Shown: one piece after another, positions 50,621 to 60,848 of the stretch
Numbering within the stretch: position 1 is the first letter of the stretch
Layout: each line of letters starts with the position of its first letter
Source: Apostichopus japonicus
Taxonomy: Eukaryota; Echinodermata; Holothuroidea; Aspidochirotida; Stichopodidae
Direction: 5' to 3'
Assembly (NCBI RefSeq): GCF_037975245.1
Contig: NC_092579.1
Span: 5,048,001-5,112,000, forward strand
DNA length: 64,000 nt
Notes under the pieces: model-generated
What the model was told of the DNA's origin: nothing
Seen by the model: the letters and a program-made list of their open reading frames with translations, nothing else
Database searches by the model: none
Position numbers and translations under genes: made by a program

Positions 50621-52731
50621 GTTTGTTGTTATGCAGCCATAATATCTATGAAAAGGGAGAAGAAGTGAAAGTTTGGTAGCAAAGTTGTAGTAGTCTAGCA
50701 AAAAGATAAAATCAATTTGTCATTTCTAAATTTCAGGGATTTTTTTCTTTTTTTCCCCTCTTTGGCATTTCACCTACAAACTGTGTCATAATACCAAGAG
50801 GTGAACACTCATGCTTTACCATTTCCTGTTTCACCAGCCATGTCCGGCTAGAAGAATATTGTTTTAACCAAGAAGGCATCCTCTTGGTCCTGATAGGAAG
50901 AAAAGATTCTTATCCAAAAACCAAAAAAAAAAAAGCCTGTGAACAAAAAAGTAAATTTCCCTGCCAGATCGAACTTCTTTTAGCTGAAAAAATGTTATTA
51001 ATAATAAATAATAAAATAATTTAGAAAATCTATAACTTTGTCAGTGTCCAATGATCTACTTAGCAAAAAGTCCTTTCTAAATTTACTGTTTATTTAGATT
51101 TTCTTATGGTTTTTACTTGCTTTCTGTTTTGTATGTTTTGTTTTGTTTTATTCTTTAATTCCCATTTGATTTCAAAGTCTAAAATATATGAATATTTAAA
51201 AAAGTTTGATGCATTTACACTTTAATATTTATTTTTCACTTTTATATTCACTGCACCAGAAGAATGATGTTTTTTGTGTTCGTGCCTATTATTTACAATT
51301 CAGAAATGTTTTTTATTTTTATTTGAGGGAGGAGGAAAGCATTGAATCCCCATCCCCTTCCCCCCCCCCTCACAGCTCTAGATCAGTAGTATCTGTATAC
51401 TAATTCTGAACAACTCTTGTCAAATTTCTAGTTGCAGTAGATAAGTTGAAAAAGTCAGGCAAACTGGCACATTTTGGAAAATGAGCTCACATTCATGAAA
51501 ATTATGCTGTATTCTTTTTTTAGTTTAATGAAAAGGAAGTTTTCAATCTCATGTAGATATGAAATAATCTGGCATTTGAGACATGCACTGAAAACTGATT
51601 TTTATGAAGTTTTGAAACATTTCCATAGAAATAACAAATTAATGATGACATTTATTTAGCCCCCCTTCCCCTCCCCCCCCCACACTCACACTCAAGAAGT
51701 AGCATCTTGATGTGTATCATTACGAACAAACATTAAAAAATTTCTAAAAAATTATTTTCTTCCAGTAATCTTCACTATTGTGATTGTTGTATGTAGGATG
51801 CGATGCCACATAGATTAATATATGTCATATTGCATGTTTTATGTTAAGTCTGACAATCAGGGTGTCCATTCGTACCTCTGCTATTCGATTTTATCTGGAT
51901 TATGTAATCGTCTACATTTGTCAGATAAAAATCAATTGAAAAAAAAACTTGAATATATCCTGACTATGTTCAATGTAACCAATTCTGTTTTCTTTTCTCT
52001 GCCATTTTGATGTATGTGATGGTTTGGTTTCCACCTTATAGGAGGTTAGTTTACAAGCCTAGCACCTTTCAGTTTTGCATTTTGGTTCTGCATGGGTTCA
52101 CTGACTGACCTTATGCTTTTTTTATTGACCTTTTGATGACCTCTGACCCTAATTTTGAATCAGTGTCTTCTGACTACACTTGTCTCCTTTTCATATCTTC
52201 CCTCTTTTTTTTCTCTTTTCGAGTGCATCTTGAAATGTTTGTCAGTTTTCTTTTTTGATATGCTCCTGCTGTTCTTTGTCCTAACTCTCTCAAGCATTTT
52301 GTCATAAAAAAGGAAAACAAACGTAGAAAGCTATTGACTTCAAAACAAACTTTTTTTTTGCTTTCATTGGATGCTTGTAACACATCAGCTACAAATAAAC
52401 AAGAGGCTGCAACCTTTATCGACCTTACCGTTTGTCTCAGGATGTTTTTTTAGTCCTTCATTTACCAGTCTTCTCGTTAATCTACTTTATAGAACGAAAA
52501 ATCTTTTGGTATGCTATTGAGATAATTCATTACTTCTGTCGCTCTTGCAGTCTAATTCCATTCAAAATGTTCTCCAGTTCCAAACTAATAAAGAGAACTC
52601 AAGAAACTTTAATTCCAGTGAATGATGGTTTGTTTTCTGTTTGCTTTTGCCAATCAGAGGCAAACTTTTTATTCACTTAAAAAAAAGAAGGAGAATATTG
52701 CCAACCATGTCCTACGTTCCTTTTATTTCAG

Positions 52732-52958
52732 GTGTTTTGAAAGATCAAGATTTTAGCAGTTCTGTTAGTGATTTAAGTAAGCTTACAAAGTTACAGAAAC
52801 CTGTCAGCTTTAGCAAACATAGCCATAGATTTTGTAACCATCTTATGGTAAATTATTCACAATCGTTTCAAGTGATTTTGGCGAATATGTCGGAGTGTGA
52901 AATCGATCACTTAAGACATCTCTTTCAATCAAACTTCCCTAGAACTTTTTACCTTTAA
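52732..52958 (+). other. Unassigned open frame after a phase-compatible acceptor
   Basis: A TTTTATTTCAG acceptor-like site before 52732 opens a frame of about 75 codons to a TAA at 52956-52958. Its phase would fit exon 9 (G plus GT makes Gly), so splicing could give a cytohesin that ends before the PH core. The peptide has no recognised domain, and AT-rich introns contain many such frames, so the sequence alone does not support a real exon. Confidence 0.12.
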
Positions 52959-53898
52959 ACAAGTCTTTAAGATTGTTTTGAATTGGATAATCGGATATTA
53001 CCAGTCGGGAGAATTAGATGTCTTGATGGGATTTTCTTTGCTGGTATCTTTTTGACTGACATTTGCAAAATAACACTTCCTCTTAAAGTAATGTGAGAAA
53101 GCAGTTTTCTTCTTAATGTTTCATCAACTTGCACCCTTTTAACCGTCTTAAAAATGAGGACCGGGAAAGTTTTCGTGAATTGGTTTTTAATGTCGTTCGC
53201 TAAATCGTGTAATTTATTCGTCAAAGCTGAAATCTTGTGAAAACGTTTGTTTGGTGTGAAAGTCAATTTTTCGTTATGTCAGTCAGTAATAAGTTCAACT
53301 CGTTGCTACTAATTAAATTAAAAGAACGTGGACTAATACAATTAAATTATCTTGAACTATAATTAAGAATAGCTTACTAACTAATAGTCTAGAGACATTT
53401 GCAATTTGGACACATTAAAATAGGAAATGAAATGGTTCTTTGATGGTTGATTTAATTTATTCATCTTTGCAAGAGTTAGCTGACAGGATTTCCCAATTGC
53501 AGCACTTTACGATGACATACATCGCCAGTTGTGTTACCATTGTGCCTATAGGGTTTCTGTCATTAGGTGCAGATCCCTTGTGAAGAACTCAAGACACTTG
53601 TTAGCAAATCGCTTCAGATTGGTTCCCCAGTTGAGTCCAAGCCAAGCGTCAAACTAATTTTATCCTACTGTAAGCTATTTTATCCTAAGCTATTATGTCC
53701 AGGCCTAGCTTTATAGGATACTGTAGCAGTGTTTCCATTGAGTTTAGGTCCTCTATCTCTGTATGTTGCTGCTGGCTTAAACAATAATAGCAAACTGCAG
53801 CTACGTACTTATTAGTTTTATGTTTAAGTTTTAAAGTTTAAGTTTTGCTATTAAGTTTAAGCTTCCTGTTATGCTACTGACTGTGTTTGTAACTGTCA

Positions 53899-54547
53899 GT
53901 AGCCATGCCCTGTTGAATCCATTTATGTGTTTGCAGGATATTAGCTTCATCAATGGTACCAAGTCTAGTTTCATGGGATACTAGTATCATATATGTCTGT
54001 ATTTAGTGAGTAGAAACCTAGTTTGATATGGAACTGGCTTCATCAATGGCTAGCAAAAGCCATGTCCTGTGGAGTACCAAGTCTAATTTCATGGGATACT
54101 AGTATCATATATGTCTGTATTTAGTGAGTAGAAACCTAGTTTGATATGGAACTGGCTTCATCAATGGCTAGCAAAAGCCATGTCCTGTGGAGTACCAAGT
54201 CTAGTTTCATGGGATACTAGTATCATATATGTCTGTATTTAGTGAGTAGATACCTAGTTTGATATGGAACTGGCTTCATCAATGGCTAGCAAAAGCCATG
54301 TCCTGTTGAGTACCAAGTCTTGTTTCATGGGTTACTGGTATCATTACTGTCTGTACTTAGTGATTAGAAACCTAATTTGATACGGTACTTGCTTTATCAA
54401 TAGCTTCCAATAGCCATGTCCTGTTGAGTACCAAGTCTAGTTTCATGGGATACTGGTATCATTACTGTCTGTACTTAGTGATTAGAAACTTAGTTTGATA
54501 TGGTACTTGCTTTATCAATAGCTGTTAACATATCCATGTCATTCTAA
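53899..54547. repeat. 118-bp tandem repeat, five copies plus a partial one
   Basis: The landmark ACCAAGTCTAGTTTCATGGG recurs at 53958, 54076, 54194, 54312 and 54430, exactly 118 bp apart each time. Copies 2 to 3 are nearly identical, while copies 4 and 5 share their own variants (for example TGGTATCATTACTGTCTGTAC), showing sequential duplication. A partial unit precedes the first landmark (AGCCATGCCCTGTTGA near 53901). Confidence 0.95.
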
Positions 54548-57055
54548 AAGTTCATGTCAAACCTTTGATGTTCAGTTACATTACACTTATTGTCATCATC
54601 GTCATCATCATCGCCATTGTTTCAGTGAAGCAGAGCATGAATTACAGATAAAGAACATTTTAAGCGATAGCAACTAATTTTTGCATGACTCAAGTCATAT
54701 TTGCCTTGACATCACATTAAAAGACTGGTTAGTTTTGAAGTTAAAATTAGGTACCATCTATCAATGAAAGTAATCAAAAGTTATTTCTGAGATTTCCGAC
54801 TTCACAGGACGATTGATTTCATGTCTCTCTTCTCTGTGTACCTGTGTGTGTTCTTTGTATACATGAGATACTTCATATTATTATCACAGTGACTAGTAGA
54901 CAGGGAGTTTGGAGAAATAAAAATCGTTATTAAATTAAAGATCGGAGAGAGTCGACCAGCTTCATTTAAATGTACTTTAAATGTACAGAGCAATGGATAG
55001 GCTTATTTTGCATATCAAATGAAGTATCACAAGTCTGGTTTATATAAACTTGTTTTGAATAATTTAATTTGACTTCCAATGAACATAGGCCAAAGGGGGG
55101 AGGGTTTTGTTTTTAATGGGGGGGGTTGGAGTTTCTGTTCTTTAATTATACTTTTAACCACATGTCTTACATGGGTGACTACAGTTCATAGTAACTCTTT
55201 TGACTGATAGTATTTATGTTTGTTAGCTTGTGTCTCTTCCAATGTCCTGCTTTTGTGTTTGTGATTTGTGAAAGGAAAAACTCAGGCAATTTGCAGCTTG
55301 TCAAAGTTGAAGTAACTATCTGTTATCCTTAGTCTGCTAGAAAGACCAAACCTGGTCACATAGTTCAAATATATTAATATTGCTGTTGTCGCTGTCTGAT
55401 GTTTGGTGTTCATTTTTGGGAAATCCATGTTCTGGTCATTCCTTGTCTCCGGGTAAAGATCACCACCACTGGTTCGGGTAAAACCTAACCAGTGTGCTGG
55501 TGTGTGCATTCTCGAGATGTGTCATTTCTTCACGATGGTCGAATAGGTTTGTAATGGAAGTTTACCGAACTGTAACCCTTGTGAGACGCATCGGCGATGT
55601 TCTTCGTCATTGATTTGAAAATCTCGACACAACTTTGCTCTCCACTCGGTCGATTCTTCATCCGTCGTTGGTTTATCAATTGGATGCAGCCATCTGCCTC
55701 TTTAGGCTAACCCCATCCTCATTCATATTTTCTGATCTGTTCCTAATCAGTGCACATTTGAACTATTGCCAATCACTGATTGGCTAATTTTAATTGTTAT
55801 GCTCCGGTTCATTACCATAACTTCATACCGCCCTTCCTCACAACAAATTTTGCTATCCATTGTATCGTATCGTTTTATTCTACAACATTGTGTTTATAAT
55901 CTGGTGTGACTTTGATTTTAATGTCGGTTTGCTTAATACTTTTATGCCGGGCTTGGGAGGTGAACTGACTACCCTTCTGCTATAATTCCTTCCCCCCCCC
56001 TCCACTGTCTTGTAAAACTAACGACGGACCCACCCACTACCATTGTTTATTCTTTACACATCTTGACCCAATATTTATTCAGGGTAGTAAACAGGACTAG
56101 TGAACAACATTTTCCAAAGTATATTTGGGAGAAAATCCATTTGAGTGTGAAATTGTACTTTAATTTATGTATATTTGCCTTTTTTGGTCTCATACATCTA
56201 CATGAAGAAATGTCCAAATTGACAGTATTTTCGAAAATTTCACAAACGTGCCTTTATAGGCTCCTGGTCAATAGTGGTAGTATTTAGTTAGCTCGTAATT
56301 GAATTTGCGACTGAAGATTTTGATCCTGAAGAGTTGATTAAATTAATGTTTCTGAAAATAATATTTCACCACTTTGTGCACCATCAGTTCATATATTAAA
56401 ACTTTTGACATTAAGTACTAACTCTTTTGGATTTTAATGTACATCTTTTATTGCTGTACAGCTTGTCGTACTGTACGGCTTGTATAAAAGTCACTGCGTC
56501 TTCAACTGACAAAGTTAGGACAGTTGTTTGATCTCTGAAAGACATCTGTTACCTTGTGCATGGTTTGGTCACATGACTAATTAGGCATGTATCTTTCAGT
56601 TGCTATTTTTGCCCTTTTCGTTAGCACTAAATCACTTTTCGAAAAAGATTGCTCAGCAACAAAGTAGGAAGATTTTGTGGAAAATGCACTGTGAATTGTT
56701 CAGGTTAAAAAAGAGGTAAACATCCAACAAATTTGAACAAGTAGGTTTATTGCCCCACCACAAGTCTGACAGACTTTGCCAGCAAGATTTCTTTGTGAAG
56801 TAATTTTCCTTTAATTTTTGTTTTTCCTTTTACCAAGCCAGAATCTCACTTGTAGTTAAAAAAAAAAAAGCCAGCTTACAGGAAGGAACCGATGAATTAG
56901 AAAAAAAATTGATATATTAAGCAGAACATGCATTTGTTTAAATGCTGTTACAATGAGATTGAACTATTAAACCTAACTTATGTAAATATCGAATTGGATA
57001 TTCATAAACAGATGCGCTTATTAATTCAGCCCCCCATATCTTCTCATTTTCACAG

Positions 57056-57132
57056 GAGGTCGTATCAAGAGTTGGAAGAGAAGATGGTTTATTTTGACCG
57101 ACAACTGCCTCTACTACTTTGAGTTTACTCAG
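57056..57132 (+). CDS. Cytohesin exon 10: PH domain lipid-binding loop, diglycine form
   Basis: The acceptor is TTTTCACAG and the donor GTTTGA at 57133. Two bases complete the first Gly (G from exon 9 plus GA), then 25 codons: [20 protein letters not shown], then Phe-Glu-Phe-Thr-Gln. This is the beta1-beta2 loop and following strands of the cytohesin PH domain. Residues aligning with Grp1 Arg284 and Tyr295, both phosphoinositide contacts, are present. The loop has two glycines; in mammals the two-glycine isoform is selective for PI(3,4,5)P3, whereas the three-glycine isoform binds PI(4,5)P2 comparably. The donor with T at +3 is weaker than the others. Confidence 0.97.
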
Positions 57133-57286
57133 GTTTGATAAATTTTCCAAAATGTTTCTATCATGAGGGAAATATAATCTTTATGTTAAAAGAATGAGTG
57201 ACCATAGTAGGATGTGTTGTCTAGTGGAAGAAGATTCTGCTAACATAGAAACATCAGCTCCTCTAAATTTTCTTTATTGACCTACT

Positions 57287-57304
57287 CTACCGCTTTTGCG
57301 GTAG
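57287..57304. repeat. Perfect 7-bp hairpin with TTTT loop
   Basis: CTACCGC TTTT GCGGTAG is a perfect stem-loop in intron 10, about 155 nt after the donor. It stands out as a GC-containing stem in AT-rich DNA. Function unknown. Confidence 0.7.
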
Positions 57305-57587
57305 AAAAGCAGTCTGTTAAAAAAGCTTTGTTTTTGTCTCTTTAAATATCATCATCTTTGATAGAATAAGGTCAGTTGCATATAATAATTCGGTTATGTC
57401 AAATCTTGTCTTCTATTAACAAGAATGTTGTTATGGTTACAGGAATAGCTATTCTCTTACCATTAGTGTGTAGGAAGTATTAAGTTTGTACATATTCCCA
57501 ATGTTCATACCTATACTTGTGTATATTAGCTACATCACCTTATCATCTCAATGTTCTACGTTTTTCTCAAAATTTGTATGAAAAGAC

Positions 57588-57665
57588 ATTTTATTTTATT
57601 TTATTTGTTTATTTATTTATTTGTTATATATTTGTTATATATATTTTTCAATTTTTTATTTAAGA
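57588..57665. repeat. (TTTA)n / T-rich microsatellite
   Basis: A TTTTA/TTTA tract followed by a duplicated TTGTTATATA segment and an AT-rich tail. Confidence 0.8.
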
Positions 57666-57840
57666 TTATTTTTTTTCTTTTCTTTCTTTCTTTGTCATTA
57701 TGTGAGTGTGAAGTTTGTAAATATACAACACCTTCCACCCAACCAGTCACAGGGAGCGTCCAGGTTTATCAAATTCTTCTAATCCATTTTGTCTCACTTT
57801 GCTAACAGTTTCTCATGAATTTCAAATTTCCATCTTTCAG

Positions 57841-57912
57841 GACAGAGAACCTCGAGGCATCATTCCACTAGAAAACCTTCAGCTCAGGAATGTTGAAGAC
57901 AACAGGAAAGAT
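57841..57912 (+). CDS. Cytohesin exon 11: PH domain, middle strands
   Basis: The acceptor is CATCTTTCAG and the donor GTGAGT at 57913. Exactly 24 codons, phase 0 at both ends. The peptide begins Asp-Arg-Glu-Pro-Arg-Gly-Ile-Ile-Pro-Leu-Glu-Asn-Leu, aligning with vertebrate Asp-Lys-Glu-Pro-Arg-Gly-Ile-Ile-Pro-Leu-Glu-Asn-Leu. The Arg after Pro aligns with Grp1 Arg305, a phosphoinositide contact. The exon ends Val-Glu-Asp-Asn-Arg-Lys-Asp. Because it is symmetric in phase 0, skipping it would keep the frame but should destroy the PH fold. Confidence 0.97.
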
Positions 57913-60696
57913 GTGAGTATGATCGAGATGTGTCTATCCTCCAACTGTAAATAAATAACACTTCATGAACACCATAACTACGATTCAAAGAACATGTCTG
58001 CTACCCCCAAGATGCCAAAAACACCACAAAAAATGGATCAGCTCATTATGTTACCCTTTATAAAAGACAAATTACTCTTCTCCCTTCAAAGTTTATACTC
58101 TCTGGGATCCGAGACCTCAGGAAAGATAGTGTCGGTAAAATCTCTAGCAGTTTTTAGCATAATGTTGAAGAAGAGGAAAGACGATGTTCTTTAGAATGGC
58201 CCCTGTGCTCTACCAAGTGAGCTAGCTATCTAGCCCTTTTGTTGGTGGCAATACCTATATGTCCATGTCTTTACTGGGCAGAGGGAGGGACAGCTGTGGG
58301 GAGGGGGTGGGGGCAGCCTGATGCCGCAACATCTTGTTTACCTTGTAATCAAGGCTCACCACCTGATTTCTGTTGATGCAAACCAGAAAGCAACTGGGAA
58401 GGGATTTCAATATACATCTAACATTTTTCCATTCTTCATTTAGGGATATATGTATACATGTTTATAAGTTTTTAAGCAAAGGTAACATTGAATACTTTAC
58501 TTATAGACATGAATCTCTTGTTACGGTAAATCCTGGTTGCTTAGATTACGCTATAGCCTATATCAATCTTCATAAGTCTCACTATCTCAAACACATAATA
58601 TCAATGTTATTGCAAGTAACATAACACATTGGAAGGGATTTAATTCAATCTCTTTAATTTGTCGCGTTTCAGAAATGATGCGCATGCCACAGGAAATAGT
58701 TGTTTATTTTGTCAGTTTGCTTGGACGTCATTGTGTAAAGTTTGGAAATTTGTTGTGATCAAATTTGGAAATGAATCATACCTTATGAAATGAATCATAC
58801 CTTATATCCTGTCACTTTCGTTTCACATTTCATGAATGTCATTTAGTAATCATAAACAGATCGCCGTTATATCGGGATTTTAATAGACAGCATCCAATGT
58901 GAAAATGGATTCACATGAGACAAAATCCAAAACCCTGTCATGTTTGAAGCTTATACTGCGGTTGCAAATAAAAGAGAAACTTATATTGAAGAGAAATATA
59001 TTCCACACTGCTAGTTAAAAACTCTTATCTCAATATCATGTCCCTAACTTAAGATTATGGTCGATTTAATGTCAGCTATTTTGACTGGCTAAACCTTCAA
59101 CTACTCCAGGATTTTTGGATCACAGTAGGGGGGTCTGTGATGTCATCTGGGCAAATAATCTTCAAAAACATTACTCTGGCTATTATAACCTTCTTGTTAA
59201 TTCATTCTTGAAACCAGATGCATTTTGGAATGTTTCTAACTGTAGTGTCAATGCTCTCCGTATTCACACATTCATCAAAATGCATCTTGTTTGTGGAACT
59301 ATTCTTTTCCTCTGCGTTTAAGTTTCCTAACGACATTATTTATTCTGCCTTTGCCAGTTGCATTTATAAAATATCACAAAAAAATCCTTTTAGATAACAA
59401 ATTCTTTTTGAGGACTTTTTTCCTGCCTAAAGATGGAGAAAAGTTTTCAGCAATTTTTGTCAAAGTATAAATTTCATCCACCAGAAAATCCTTTTAATGC
59501 TGACTGCCAGAAGGATTATAACAGAGTAAAACCGTGGTAGCATTCATTTTCTTTTTGCTCCCACAAGTTTTAGTTTCTTCTTCCCGATGGCTATGAAGAT
59601 CGTGTGACATAAAGTTATCTTGCCTTTAGAAATGATAGAGATTCTACACTCGACTGAGCTGTTAACTCTCTTATGTTTCATGGTCTGGCTATGATGAGTC
59701 TTGAAAATTGATCCATATTTGAGGCTGGATCCAAACTAAATCACTCCAATCAAACACAGAATGACAGAGTAAAGATAGACCAACTCTCACAAAGACAGAG
59801 TAAAAGACAGACACATCACTCTCAAAGACAGATAAGATATGATAAGATGTTACAAAAGTCATTGAAACATTAATAACTATGATAGGAAGGAAGAAATATT
59901 GATTTCATAGTAGGTACGTTCAGCGATGTCTTCATTGTTGCATGTAGTGGTATGTATGTAGTAGGATATGTATGAGTTATTTCCCCGCAGTTGTTTTCTT
60001 GTCATCAGCTTTTTTCGCTATCAGTTTGATGCCCTGCTGCAGTTAATAATGTTTGGGAAGGAGAATTTAAATTGTTTCAGGGGTTTGATTTCAAATGTAA
60101 AACAACATGACAGTATAAATTCTGCATCGGTCAGGAAGATTTAATGTAGAAACAGCAGTAGTGAAATCATTTTATCACAGAGGTGTTTGTTTATGGTAAG
60201 ACAATATGAGGGTTATTCAAATTTAAAACCAATAGACTTAATTAACAATTGGAATAAAAACATGCTTCCTCCTCGAAGGCAACTGGTCATGACTTTTTTT
60301 TTTGATTTTTCCTTCCTTCTTTTTTTGTCTGTTTTGCGTTTGAAGTCTATCTCTTTACAGTGCAAAGTGTCAGCTACAGACACCGATATGTTGCCACAGA
60401 CATTAATAGTGGTTGAATCTGTTAATTACCACTGTAATTATAACATTGTCTTCCCCCTTTTTGAGACTTGATGGTGTTTATCTGCCTCAATGCCCGTTGT
60501 CAGTTGATAGGAGGATAAGGATTGTCAACATCTACCGTTGGAGACCGTTTGACTCAATTCCCATGTTTTAATCTAGCTAGCTCCGTCCTTGATTGTTAAC
60601 AATATTAATGATTACTCTATTTATATACTAAATATTCTGTCTTTCTTGACTTCCATTTATGATGAAATCTTTTCTTCTTTATCTTGTTTTTATCAG
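57913..60696 (+). other. Intron 11 (about 2.8 kb)
   Basis: Contains a tRNA-like A-box fragment on the minus strand at 58201-58236, a G-rich stretch near 58280-58315 and a small tandem duplication of AAATGAATCATACCTTAT near 58768-58806. No coding sequence was recognised. Confidence 0.75.
58201..58236 (-). mobile_element. Possible tRNA-derived SINE fragment (5' tRNA half)
   Basis: Read on the minus strand, GGGCTAGATAGCTAGCTCAC followed by TTGGTAGAGCAC resembles the 5' half of a tRNA, with a near-consensus A box (TAGCTCACTTGG against TRGCNCAGTNGG). No B box was found in the next 80 bases, so it is not an intact tRNA gene. A decayed SINE is the likeliest explanation. Confidence 0.35.
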
Positions 60697-60848
60697 CATT
60701 GCTTTGAGCTGTACACCACAGATAACCGGGAGGTGATCAAAGCAGCCAAGATGGACGCCGACGGCCGAGTGGTGGAAGGAAGACATCTGACCTACAGGAT
60801 GTCCGCAGGCTCAGCAGAGGAGAAGGAGGAATGGATGAAAGCCATAAG
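60697..60848 (+). CDS. Cytohesin exon 12: PH domain, C-terminal part
   Basis: The acceptor is TTTTTATCAG and the donor GTGGGT at 60849. Fifty codons in phase 0 plus two bases of an Arg or Ser codon. The peptide contains Cys-Phe-Glu-Leu-Tyr, then Val-Ile-Lys-Ala-Ala-Lys, Asp-Gly-Arg-Val-Val-Glu-Gly-Arg-His, and Glu-Glu-Lys-Glu-Glu-Trp-Met-Lys-Ala-Ile, matching the last strands and C-terminal helix of the family's PH domain. The residue aligning with Grp1 Lys343 is kept (60748-60750), as is His355, but the position of Asn354 is Arg (60781-60783). Base composition is richer in GC than the flanking introns. Confidence 0.97.

Larger units (their letters stand above)
47772..57055 (+). other. Intron 9 (about 9.3 kb), repeat-rich
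   Basis: This intron splits the first loop of the PH domain. It holds the 1-kb minisatellite at 49630-50620, the 118-bp tandem array at 53899-54547, a CpG-containing patch near 55440-55680, and open frames on both strands around 52640-53270 that I do not recognise. By phase, any microexon that added a third glycine would have to lie here. Confidence 0.75.
57133..57840 (+). other. Intron 10 (708 bp)
   Basis: Contains the hairpin at 57287-57304 and a T-rich (TTTA)n-like stretch at about 57588-57665. No coding sequence was recognised. Confidence 0.8.

Noticed and set aside
52967-53266. Minus-strand open frame of 99 codons, Lys-rich
   Set aside because: No domain recognised, and it lies in AT-rich intron DNA with no clear splice context; kept only as a possible remnant.
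58201-58236. A true tRNA gene on the minus strand
   Set aside because: Only an A-box-like 5' half is visible; there is no B box and no complete cloverleaf.
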